22,499 nt of DNA from contig JAXITR010000035.1 of assembly GCA_034679985.1 (NCBI GenBank), positions 1 to 22,499 on the forward strand, in the 5' to 3' direction. Positions within the stretch are counted from its first letter, which is position 1. Each line of letters begins with the position of its first letter. Under the pieces are notes generated by a model. The model was not told the origin of the DNA. It was given only the letters and a program-made list of their open reading frames with translations, and ran no database searches. Positions 14,298 through 21,494 of the stretch are shown here, in pieces. The stretch comes from CAMDTE01 sp034679985. Lineage in GTDB: Bacteria > Bacteroidota > Bacteroidia > Flavobacteriales > Schleiferiaceae. The position numbers were made by a program, and so were the translations under genes.

Positions 14298-15526
14298 GCG
14301 ATCGCTTGGAACGCGTTCGGGTAGTAGACCCGCATTCGCCGTACGACGGCCAAACGGTGCATTTGGTTTTGGCCGACGGTCAAATTCAATCCGTAGAACC
14401 TACTTCAGAATCGGCTACTTCTTGGGTTTCTCCCGGATGGGTTGATGTCCTGGCCACATGCGGCCAACCCGGACACGAAGAACGCGAAACGTACGCAACT
14501 TTAAGCGCTGCTGCACTCCGAGGAGGCTATGTTCAAGTGGCCGTTTCTCCCGATGGAAATCCCGTCCGGGACAACGCCACTGGGATTGCTGCCTTTCTGG
14601 CTGAAACCCAACACTTGCCCGTTGAGTTGTTGCCGCTTGGAGCGCTGAGTTCGGGAACAAACGGAGCGCAAATGGCGGAGTTGCATTTGCAGCAGCAAGC
14701 CGGAGCAGTAGGATTTTTTGACGCCTACCGCACCACAGAAAGCGCACTACTCCTCAAGCTTGCCCTCCAGTACACCAGCGACCGGGACGTCCCTATTTAC
14801 AGCATCCCTGTGGATCGTTCGCTTAATCCACACGGCTCAGTGCACGAAAGTGCCGCTACGACGCGCTTGGGCTTGAAAACGCTTCCTGCGCTTGCAGAAT
14901 GCATGCGATTGGAGCGCGATTTTCGATTGCTGGAGTACACGGGCGGAAATCTTCACGTTCATGGAGTTTCTTCCGCGGAAGGGGTGGCCTTGGTGGCTGC
15001 CGCAAAAGACCGTGGCTTAGCCGTAACGGCAGATACCACCCTCGCCCACTTGCTCTTCACGGATGAAGATTTAGCCAATTTTGACACCAATTTAAAAGTA
15101 TTTCCTCCGATTCGTTCCAAGTCGGATCAAGAAGCACTCTGGGCGGGAATTCTGGACGGCACCCTAGACGCCATTTCCTCGGGACACCGCCCCTACGATA
15201 TTGAGAGTAAGCAGATTGAATTCGATTATGCCTCCTACGGGGCAGCCTCATTGGAGTACGCCTACAGTGCTTTTACGGCGCGCTACGGCTCCCACCACCA
15301 GGCGCAATCCGCGTGGGTTCGCGCCGTAACCCACGGTCCGCGAAGCCTACTGAATTTAGGACATGTCCGCATTGCGGAAGGCTCCCCTGCGGAACTCACA
15401 CTTTTCAACCCCGAAGGACCTGAGCCTTTACGCGAAGGGAAAGCGTTCAATTACCTACCTTTCAATGATTTAAAAGGTTCTTCTGTGGGAATTTTTACCC
15501 GGGGGAGTTACTACACTTTTCGGTAA
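14294..15526 (+). CDS. Dihydroorotase-like protein lacking metal ligands (probable non-catalytic paralogue)
   Basis: A 410-residue protein of the dihydroorotase/amidohydrolase fold, matching the family over its length (PGWVD..., TSRLGLK-like ATTRLGLKTLPALAE, LEYTGGNLHVHGVSS, a long FDTNLKVFPPIRS segment, ISSGHRP near the end). True dihydroorotases have PGFVDxHxH; here the stretch is PGWVDVLATCGQPGHEE, so the two metal His are missing. The catalytic Asp of the D-H-A-P motif is replaced as well (SSGHRP). It therefore probably cannot use the standard two-zinc chemistry. The paralogue sits next to a BatA-domain gene in many Bacteroidota and is routinely called dihydroorotase. By analogy with inactive DHOase partners of aspartate transcarbamoylase in other bacteria it might be structural. 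No pyrB is in the window. Confidence 0.85.
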   Translation: MSDRLERVRVVDPHSPYDGQTVHLVLADGQIQSVEPTSESATSWVSPGWVDVLATCGQPGHEERETYATLSAAALRGGYVQVAVSPDGNPVRDNATGIAAFLAETQHLPVELLPLGALSSGTNGAQMAELHLQQQAGAVGFFDAYRTTESALLLKLALQYTSDRDVPIYSIPVDRSLNPHGSVHESAATTRLGLKTLPALAECMRLERDFRLLEYTGGNLHVHGVSSAEGVALVAAAKDRGLAVTADTTLAHLLFTDEDLANFDTNLKVFPPIRSKSDQEALWAGILDGTLDAISSGHRPYDIESKQIEFDYASYGAASLEYAYSAFTARYGSHHQAQSAWVRAVTHGPRSLLNLGHVRIAEGSPAELTLFNPEGPEPLREGKAFNYLPFNDLKGSSVGIFTRGSYYTFR

Positions 15527-15556
15527 TACGTTCCTCGATTCCTGGAATTGATGCGT

Positions 15557-16330
15557 TTACTCCATCACCACCAGGCCGTCGTAGGCCAATTGGACGCCGG
15601 GGTTAAGATCTGCGTTTACTTCTTGATGGAGCCCTAAATGGTGGCTGATGTGCGTCAACCACGTGTGCTGGGCGCCCGCTTTTTGAGCCATTTCAAGTGC
15701 TTGTTCCAAATGAAAATGACTGTAGTGCGGTTCAATCCGCAGGGCGTTGAGCACCAAATGGTGCGCATTTTTCACGTGGGACCAACTTTCCTCTGGAATG
15801 GAGCTGGCGTCGGTTATGTACACGAGTGATTGAATGCGGAACGCCAACACCGGGATCGATCCGTGTTCCACTTCAAACGGCATCCAGGTCTCCCCTGCCA
15901 ATTCAAACGGTACGCCCGCTTCTATTCGGTGCAATTCGAATTGCGGAGCACCTGGGTAGGGTTTTTCCGAAAATGCATACGCAAACTGTTGCCGCAGTCG
16001 AAGTTCTACACGCTCCGAACAGTAGATCGCCGTTGGGCGCTTTTGCAAAAATTGAAGGGCACGCAAATCGTCCAAACCAGAGACGTGGTCCATGTGTTCG
16101 TGGGTAAGAACCACCGCATCCAATTGACTGACCCCAGCCCGGAGCATTTGTTGCCGAAAGTCAGGACCGCAATCGATGGCCACGCAACCGCTTGACGTTC
16201 GCACCAATGCCGAGGTACGCAACCGTTGATCCTTTGAATTGGAAGACGTACACACCGAGCACCCACACCCGATGACGGGCACCCCTTGCGAGGTGCCGGT
16301 GCCTAAAAATTCCAGTGATAGCGCGGACAT
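15557..16330 (-). CDS. PhnP-like metallo-beta-lactamase-fold phosphodiesterase
   Basis: A 257-residue MBL-fold hydrolase. The first strand and loop FLGTGTSQGVPVIGCGCSVC carry C22, C24 and C27, the extra structural zinc site of PhnP (phosphoribosyl 1,2-cyclic phosphate phosphodiesterase) and its relatives. The active-site motif THEHMDH is at 76-82, with further ligands in VEHGS, ITDASS and LTHISHH. PhnP works in phosphonate breakdown. No phn genes are seen here, so the substrate may be another cyclic phosphodiester, and LipB-linked or tRNA-processing relatives are less likely given the Cys motif. The start is supported by a TAAATTTG element five bases upstream. It diverges from the next gene with only 29 bp between start codons. 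Confidence 0.85.
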   Translation of the reverse strand: MSALSLEFLGTGTSQGVPVIGCGCSVCTSSNSKDQRLRTSALVRTSSGCVAIDCGPDFRQQMLRAGVSQLDAVVLTHEHMDHVSGLDDLRALQFLQKRPTAIYCSERVELRLRQQFAYAFSEKPYPGAPQFELHRIEAGVPFELAGETWMPFEVEHGSIPVLAFRIQSLVYITDASSIPEESWSHVKNAHHLVLNALRIEPHYSHFHLEQALEMAQKAGAQHTWLTHISHHLGLHQEVNADLNPGVQLAYDGLVVME

Positions 16331-16335
16331 AAGGG

Positions 16336-16343
16336 CAAATTTA
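16336..16343 (-). promoter_or_regulatory. -7 promoter element TAAATTTG of the PhnP-like gene
   Basis: A perfect TAnnTTTG on the minus strand, five bases before the ATG at 16330; leaderless transcription is predicted. It lies 4 bp from the opposite-facing element at 16348-16355. Confidence 0.55.
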
Positions 16344-16347
16344 ATCG

Positions 16348-16355
16348 TACTTTTG
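16348..16355 (+). promoter_or_regulatory. -7 promoter element TACTTTTG of the conserved 473-aa protein gene
   Basis: A perfect TAnnTTTG four bases before the ATG at 16360, again predicting a leaderless mRNA. Another ATG at 16356 is out of frame. Confidence 0.55.
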
Positions 16356-16359
16356 ATGC

Positions 16360-17781
16360 ATGGAACAAATGGTCCTCACCTCCGCGCAAAAAGCGCTGAA
16401 AATAAACCTGAATCCCAATATTTACGGCACTTTTGCAGAAATTGGTGCCGGTCAAGAAACCGTCCGGCATTTTTTTCGCGCCGGGGGAGCATCGGGAACC
16501 ATTGCCAAGGCCATGTCTGCCTACGACAAAGACTTTTCGGACGCTATTTACGGCATTGAATCCGACGGTCGTTACGTGACGGAACGTCGTTTGCGTAAAA
16601 TGATCAACCACGAGTACGACCTCATCGTAACTCGACTGGATCGTGAAAAGGCCCCCGACCGGTGCTACTTTTCGTTTGCGAACACCGTAGCCACCATCAA
16701 TTTTGCCAAAACCTTCAAAGGACACGGGTGGATTGGCATACGTTTTCAAACGGCTCCAGAGAAAGAGGCAAACGAAATCATTTTGCACGTGCGCTTGCAC
16801 GAGAACGACCCCAAGCACCAACAAGAAACCATCGGCGCGTTGGGCGTTAATTTGATTTACGGCGCCTTTACGCATTGGCAAGACGCCAAAACCTTACTGG
16901 CATCGCTTTACGAAGGTATTGACCGCACGGCCATTGAGGTGGATTTGGTCAATTTCAGCGGTCCAGATTTTGCCCAAGTAGACAACCGTTTGATGTCTTT
17001 GCAGCTGGTGAAAAACGGATTCACCGATGCGGTCATTTTTGGCCCGGAAGGCAACAATTTATTGCCGGCCGAAATTCTGTACAAAAAGAATATTTTGGTG
17101 GTACGCGGCTCGTTCCGGCCCGTCACCAAAGTCAACATGGACATGGTCCAAAAAGGACTGCATCAATTCCAAGCCAGCAAAAAGGTGGAACCGTCCAAAA
17201 CCGTGGTTTTGTTCGAAATCACCTTGAATAACTTGTTGATGGACGGCTCGTTGGACGAACAAGACTTTTTGGATCGGGCAGACATTTTGTGTTCTATTGG
17301 CCAGACGGTCTTGATTTCGAAATTTCAAGAGTACTACAAACTGGTGGATTACTTTGCCCAATACTCCACGTTGCGCAGCGGTTTGATCATGGGCATGCCC
17401 AACCTGCAGGAGTTGTTTGACGAGAAGTACTACCGCAACCTAACCGGCGGCATTCTGGAGGCTTTTGGTCGACTGTTCTCGCGCGACTTAGTCCTTTTTG
17501 TGTACCCCATGCTCCACGCCCACGGCCATACCTACCATGCGGCAGACGCTGAAGTTCACCCCCGGTTCAAACCGATATTCGACTACTTATTGCACAACAA
17601 ACGCATTCGAGACATCGAAGGGTTTGACCCGTCTATTTTGCACATTTTCAGCCGTGAGGTACTGCAAAAAATTCGTAAGGGTGAGGACGGTTGGGAACAG
17701 TGCCTTCCCCTGTATGTAGACCAAATCATCAAAGAGAAAGGTCTTTTCGGTTACAAAACGGCGTTGAGCCCTGCCTTGTAG
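16360..17781 (+). CDS. Conserved Bacteroidota protein of about 470 aa, function unknown
   Basis: A 473-residue soluble-looking protein with no signal peptide or obvious membrane helix. I recognise it as a family conserved across Bacteroidota and some other phyla, often carrying automatic names such as nicotinate-nucleotide adenylyltransferase or TonB-dependent receptor. Neither name is supported: there is no N-terminal adenylyltransferase H-x-G-H strand and no beta-barrel. Conserved-looking blocks are TFAEIGAGQETVRHFF (24-39), SGTIAKAMSAYD (45-56), GPEGNNLLPAEILYKKNILVVRGSFRP (split here by variable residues) and the His-rich MLHAHGHTYHAADAEVHP near residue 385. The start is fixed by the TACTTTTG element. 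Its 3' end overlaps the convergent photolyase gene by 31 bp. I cannot give a function. Confidence 0.8.
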   Translation: MEQMVLTSAQKALKINLNPNIYGTFAEIGAGQETVRHFFRAGGASGTIAKAMSAYDKDFSDAIYGIESDGRYVTERRLRKMINHEYDLIVTRLDREKAPDRCYFSFANTVATINFAKTFKGHGWIGIRFQTAPEKEANEIILHVRLHENDPKHQQETIGALGVNLIYGAFTHWQDAKTLLASLYEGIDRTAIEVDLVNFSGPDFAQVDNRLMSLQLVKNGFTDAVIFGPEGNNLLPAEILYKKNILVVRGSFRPVTKVNMDMVQKGLHQFQASKKVEPSKTVVLFEITLNNLLMDGSLDEQDFLDRADILCSIGQTVLISKFQEYYKLVDYFAQYSTLRSGLIMGMPNLQELFDEKYYRNLTGGILEAFGRLFSRDLVLFVYPMLHAHGHTYHAADAEVHPRFKPIFDYLLHNKRIRDIEGFDPSILHIFSREVLQKIRKGEDGWEQCLPLYVDQIIKEKGLFGYKTALSPAL

Positions 17782-19058
17782 CGGGTCAACGCGCGTTCAC
17801 GCGCCCATGCATGGTCCACCACCGGCGTTGGGTATTGCGGAGTACCCCATTCCGGAACCCACTGTTTGACGTAATTGAATTGCGGGTCAAACTTGGCTTG
17901 TTGCGCGGAGGGATTGAAAATCCGAAAGTAGGGAGCGGCGTCGCACCCAGAACCGCTGGCCCATTGCCACCCGCCCACGTTGGAGGCCAAATCAAAATCC
18001 AGAAGTTTTTCCGCAAAGTACCGTTCTCCCCAACGCCAGTCCAGGAGGAGGTGTTTGGTGAGAAAGCTGGCCACCACCATGCGAACGCGGTTGTGCATGA
18101 ACCCGGTTTCGTTCAGCTCACGCATGCCCGCATCCACAAGTGGATAGCCCGTGGTCCCGGCGCACCAACGCGCAAAATGCTCTTCGTTCCGTTCCCATTC
18201 AATGCGATCGTACGCCGGTTTAATGGCTTTGTGGGGCGACTGCGGAAAATGATACAGGATGGACTGGTAAAAATCCCGCCAGATCAATTCCGTTACGAAC
18301 GTGTGGCTGAGCGGATGGGCGGCATGCAATAAGGTCCGAATACCCAGTGTGCCAAACCGCAAATGAAGGCCCAAACGCGATGTGGAGGGTATGTCCGGGC
18401 GATTGCGGTCATCGTGGTACCTCTTGATGATGTTCGGCTGCATCGTTGCGGCGGGAATGGGCAGGTCAGACGCCTCAAATCCCATGGATTCCAGGGATGG
18501 AATGGGGTTCTGGTTGCGAGGAGGGCGGTTCCATAAATCCTGGGGACCAACGCGCCGTGCGGGCAACTCCGGATGTTGTTCCCAACGAAGTCTCCATTTT
18601 CTGCTGTAGGGCGTAAAAACGGTATACGGAGTACCGTCGTCCTTAACCACCTCGTTTCGATCAAAAACCACTTGATCTTTAACGCCAGTAAATACCAAGC
18701 CACGCTCCTGGTACCATTCGTAGATTTCTTTATCGCGCTCCAAGCCGTAGGGCTCGTAATCCCGGTTGGCCACTAAGCCGGAGAGGTCTGGGTAGCGAAG
18801 GAGCAAATTGCGGTGTATTTCCAGCGGATTGCCGTAAAAAACCCACAAATCCGCACCCCACTCCTGAAGCTGCTTCTGCAACTCCATCAACCGCGCGTGG
18901 AGGAACGAAACCCGTGCATCCCGAGGGTTGCTCAGTTGGCTCAGGATGTTCTGGTCAAAGATGAAAATAGGCTGTACGGGCTGCCCCTGCTCCAGGGCAC
19001 GTACCAATCCCAGGTTGTCTTCCAAACGCAAATCGCGTCGGAACCAAAAAAGCGTCAT
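17751..19058 (-). CDS. phr: Class I CPD photolyase
   Basis: A 435-residue DNA photolyase that uses blue light and reduced FAD to split cyclobutane pyrimidine dimers. The N-terminal antenna domain starts with FWFRRDLRLEDN (4-15). The FAD domain shows TSRLGLHLRFGTLG (226-239), ELIWRDFY (257-264), GTTGYPLVDAGMREL and MHNRVRM. The electron-transfer Trp triad is complete: W298, W341 and W364 align with E. coli W306, W359 and W382. N360 at the E. coli N378 position near flavin N5, and W260 in the pocket, fit a repair enzyme rather than a plant-type cryptochrome. It is the last gene of the carotenoid/pterin operon, with an ATGA overlap with folE. Pterin-derived methenyl-THF is the usual antenna of this class, so the neighbourhood makes sense. 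Confidence 0.95.
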   Translation of the reverse strand: MTLFWFRRDLRLEDNLGLVRALEQGQPVQPIFIFDQNILSQLSNPRDARVSFLHARLMELQKQLQEWGADLWVFYGNPLEIHRNLLLRYPDLSGLVANRDYEPYGLERDKEIYEWYQERGLVFTGVKDQVVFDRNEVVKDDGTPYTVFTPYSRKWRLRWEQHPELPARRVGPQDLWNRPPRNQNPIPSLESMGFEASDLPIPAATMQPNIIKRYHDDRNRPDIPSTSRLGLHLRFGTLGIRTLLHAAHPLSHTFVTELIWRDFYQSILYHFPQSPHKAIKPAYDRIEWERNEEHFARWCAGTTGYPLVDAGMRELNETGFMHNRVRMVVASFLTKHLLLDWRWGERYFAEKLLDFDLASNVGGWQWASGSGCDAAPYFRIFNPSAQQAKFDPQFNYVKQWVPEWGTPQYPTPVVDHAWARERALTRYKAGLNAVL

Positions 19059-19738
19059 GACCGATGGCTTACGGTGTGGAGAAATTCGTTGCGCACTTGC
19101 GGATCTTGAAACTTTCCGCTGTAGTGCGACGTCACCGTTGAACTTCCGCAGTCCTCTACCCCACGCGTTTTAACGCACAAATGTTCTGCATCAATGAAAA
19201 CGGCGACGTCTTCGGTTCCCAAAGTAAGTTTCAACTCCGCAGCAATTTGCTCCGTCAAACGCTCTTGTACCTGGGGCCGCTTGGCGTAGTGCCGAACCAA
19301 GCGATTGAGCTTGGACAGGCCAATGACTTGGCCGTTTGAGAAATAAGCTACGTGGCAAACACCCAAAATCGGTACGAAATGGTGTTCGCACGTGGAGTGC
19401 AACGTGATGTTCCGCTCCACCAGCATTTCGCCGTAGCGGTAGGGGTTTGAAAACAACGTGACCGCTGGTTTGTTGGCCGGATTTAGTCCCTGAAAGTGCT
19501 CCAGAACCATCATTTTCGCTACCCGTTTGGGCGTGTCTTGCAGACTGTCGTCCCGCAAGTCCAAGCCCAGGATACCCATGATGTCGGCAAATTTTTCAGC
19601 GATTTGCTGAATTTTTTCGTCCTCAGACAACAGAAATGCATCCTCGCGAATGGGGGTTGCCAAAGAGTAAATGGAACGATGGTCGTGCATCGCTTCACTA
19701 GAAGCGTTGTTTCCGCTATTGGCCACTGTATTCGACAT
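19055..19738 (-). CDS. folE: GTP cyclohydrolase I
   Basis: A 227-residue protein, usual length for FolE, which converts GTP to 7,8-dihydroneopterin triphosphate, the entry to folate, tetrahydrobiopterin and (through QueD) 7-deazaguanines. Zinc ligands are present: C117 and H120 in HSTCEHHFVPI, and C188 in EHLCVKTRGV. The core LSKLNRLVRHYAKRPQVQERLT is typical. The first 25 residues are a variable, polar extension. The ATG at 19738 overlaps the upstream pterin synthase gene by 23 bp; a later ATG at 19690 would avoid the overlap. It sits between the pterin synthase and photolyase genes in one operon. Confidence 0.95.
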   Translation of the reverse strand: MSNTVANSGNNASSEAMHDHRSIYSLATPIREDAFLLSEDEKIQQIAEKFADIMGILGLDLRDDSLQDTPKRVAKMMVLEHFQGLNPANKPAVTLFSNPYRYGEMLVERNITLHSTCEHHFVPILGVCHVAYFSNGQVIGLSKLNRLVRHYAKRPQVQERLTEQIAAELKLTLGTEDVAVFIDAEHLCVKTRGVEDCGSSTVTSHYSGKFQDPQVRNEFLHTVSHRS

Positions 19739-20129
19739 AATTGCGAGGAGTTTCGTAAAGAGTTACTTTAAGATCAAATTCCGCACTCAAGTGGGGTTTC
19801 AGCCACGTCCAAATGCAAACGGCAATGTTCTCAGCGGAAGGAATCACGCCTTCGGTAAAGGGAGCAACTTCTAAATTCAAGTTGCGGTGGTCCATGCGGG
19901 CCTCAACTTCATTCTTTATCAGGTCACTCAGCATTTTGGTGTCCACCACGTACCCGGTATCGGGATCAATGGTTCCCGTAACGGAAACAATCAATTCGTA
20001 GTTGTGGCCGTGGTAATGCGGGTTGTTGCATAGGCCAAAGACTGTATTGTTGCGCTCTGCATCCCATGCCGCGTTGTGCAGCCGATGGGCTGCATTGAAA
20101 TGGGCTTTTCTGCTTACGGTTGCTTTCAT
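19716..20129 (-). CDS. 6-pyruvoyltetrahydropterin synthase / QueD family protein
   Basis: A 137-residue T-fold enzyme. Zinc His are H15 (NAAHRLHN), H40 and H42, and the catalytic Cys is C34, in CNNPHYHGHNY. The C-x5-H-G-H spacing is that of the animal-type 6-pyruvoyltetrahydropterin synthases; classical E. coli QueD has C-x3-H-G-H. MDHRNLN and TEGVIPSAENIA carry the other conserved residues, including the late Glu in LYETPRNYVEY. The product may be 6-pyruvoyl-tetrahydropterin, or 6-carboxy-tetrahydropterin for queuosine; many family members do both. It overlaps idi by 4 bp (ATGA) and folE by 23 bp. The substrate is made by the next gene, folE, and the product could feed the QueE encoded at 5717-6334. 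Confidence 0.88.
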   Translation of the reverse strand: MKATVSRKAHFNAAHRLHNAAWDAERNNTVFGLCNNPHYHGHNYELIVSVTGTIDPDTGYVVDTKMLSDLIKNEVEARMDHRNLNLEVAPFTEGVIPSAENIAVCIWTWLKPHLSAEFDLKVTLYETPRNYVEYSGQ

Positions 20130-20653
20130 TGCGCTATTCTATTGGCGTATTCGTTGAAAATGATGCGAAACCAGGCCGTGAAATGCGCGGGATGTTGTTC
20201 CATTTCGTTTTTTATCTCCTCCACAGTAGCCCACCGAACACCTTCTACTTCGTCCGGATTCCATCCCGCTGAATACGTAGGGAGCGACCCCACCAAGACG
20301 TGGTCCAACTCATGCTCCGTGAGTCCGTTGTCAAACTCAGCGCGGTAAACAAAGGAAAAGACATCGTTTAAGCGGTCTGGAGCTAACTCAATGCCCAACT
20401 CTTCACGCAATCGACGCGATGCCGCCTGAGCATTGGATTCACCGTCGCGCTGGTGGCTGCAACAAGTGTTGGTCCAAAGCAGGGGACTGTGGTACTTAGT
20501 TGAGGCGCGCTGTTGCAAGAGCGTCTCTCCTTTTTCATTGAACAAAAAAACGGAGAAGGCTCGGTGCAGAATCCCTTTTTCGTGGGCTTCCATTTTCTCC
20601 ATCCGTCCCACCGGCTGATCAGTCGGGTCGACGAGGATAACGTATTCTTTCAT
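20126..20653 (-). CDS. idi: Isopentenyl-diphosphate delta-isomerase, type I
   Basis: A 175-residue Nudix-fold isomerase interconverting IPP and DMAPP, the starters for geranylgeranyl diphosphate and carotenoids. Active-site and metal residues are visible: H24, H30 (GILHRAFSVFLFN), C65 and H67 in TNTCCSHQR, the Nudix helix SRRLREELGI (79-88), and E113 and E115 in TEHELDHVL. Length and order match the E. coli enzyme (182 aa). It starts 4 bp after crtB stops and overlaps the pterin synthase gene by 4 bp, so it lies inside the crt operon, where it would supply precursor for the phytoene synthase. Confidence 0.95.
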   Translation of the reverse strand: MKEYVILVDPTDQPVGRMEKMEAHEKGILHRAFSVFLFNEKGETLLQQRASTKYHSPLLWTNTCCSHQRDGESNAQAASRRLREELGIELAPDRLNDVFSFVYRAEFDNGLTEHELDHVLVGSLPTYSAGWNPDEVEGVRWATVEEIKNEMEQHPAHFTAWFRIIFNEYANRIAQ

Positions 20654-20657
20654 GGTG

Positions 20658-21494
20658 CTAGAGCAAGTTCAAGCTGTGTCTGAGGTAACTGCTTGCGAAA
20701 AGACGGTACTTTTTTGGGTTGTTGATGCGGATCCGTTGGTGGAAAAGATCCTCCGGCGGGCTTTGCATGATCTTTTGGAACAACGCGTAGTAGTACATGT
20801 ACGCAATGTAAACGCCAAACCGAGCACCCTTCGGGAGCTGTAGGATTCCTTCGTAACCGCGTCTAAAATCCAACGCAATGTCTCGTTCGATGGAGCGCTT
20901 GGTCTCCCAATCAAATCGTGTCAAGTCTACATTGGGGAAATACGTACGGCCCAAGGTGTTGAAATCGGCACTTAAATCGCGCAAGAAGTTGATTTTTTGG
21001 AAGGCCGATCCCAACTTCATGGCGGAATACGTCAAGGCGGCGTATTGCTGCGCGTCGCCATCAACAAATACCTTCAAGCACATGAGTCCCACTACTTCTG
21101 CACTGCCCAGGATGTACAGTTCGTACGATGATTGATCGTGTTCGCTGTCCGTCAGGTCCATTTCCATGGACGCCAAAAAGGTATCAATCAAGGTACGGTC
21201 AATCTGGTACTTCGTGACGGTCTCTTGAAAAGATTGGAGCACCGGATTTAAGCTGATCCCTTCTTCAAGTGCGCGGTAGGTATCTTGCTTGAATCGTTGC
21301 AGCAATTCGCGTTGGGGAAAACCGTGGAAGGTGTCCACAATCTCATCCGCCAAACGAACGAATCCGTAAATGGCATAGATAGGATCGTGGTATTTCCGAT
21401 CCAAGCCCAGAATTCCCAAGGAAAAGGAAGTGCTGTACCGCTTGGTTATCAATTTGCTGATCGCAAACGAGGACTGGTCGTAAATGGACTTCAT
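20658..21494 (-). CDS. crtB: Phytoene synthase
   Basis: A 278-residue squalene/phytoene synthase that condenses two geranylgeranyl diphosphates to phytoene. The two Asp-rich motifs are RLADEIVDTF (D-x3-D) and NFLRDLSADFNTLGRTYFP (D-x3-D followed by G-R-x-Y-F-P), which bind Mg2+ and the diphosphates. ITKRYSTSFSLGI at the start is also typical. The open frame extends upstream to 21548, but I set the start at the ATG at 21494 because it shares an ATGA overlap with the crtI stop and homologues begin there. Flanked by crtI and idi on the same strand. Confidence 0.95.
   Translation of the reverse strand: MKSIYDQSSFAISKLITKRYSTSFSLGILGLDRKYHDPIYAIYGFVRLADEIVDTFHGFPQRELLQRFKQDTYRALEEGISLNPVLQSFQETVTKYQIDRTLIDTFLASMEMDLTDSEHDQSSYELYILGSAEVVGLMCLKVFVDGDAQQYAALTYSAMKLGSAFQKINFLRDLSADFNTLGRTYFPNVDLTRFDWETKRSIERDIALDFRRGYEGILQLPKGARFGVYIAYMYYYALFQKIMQSPPEDLFHQRIRINNPKKYRLFASSYLRHSLNLL

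Noticed and set aside
15527..15556. Terminator between the convergent dihydroorotase-like and PhnP-like genes
   Set aside because: The 30-bp gap has no GC-rich stem followed by a T-run on either strand.
17691..18332. A 213-codon + strand open frame within the photolyase gene
   Set aside because: Low-complexity, no motifs; the photolyase on the opposite strand has complete active-site residues.
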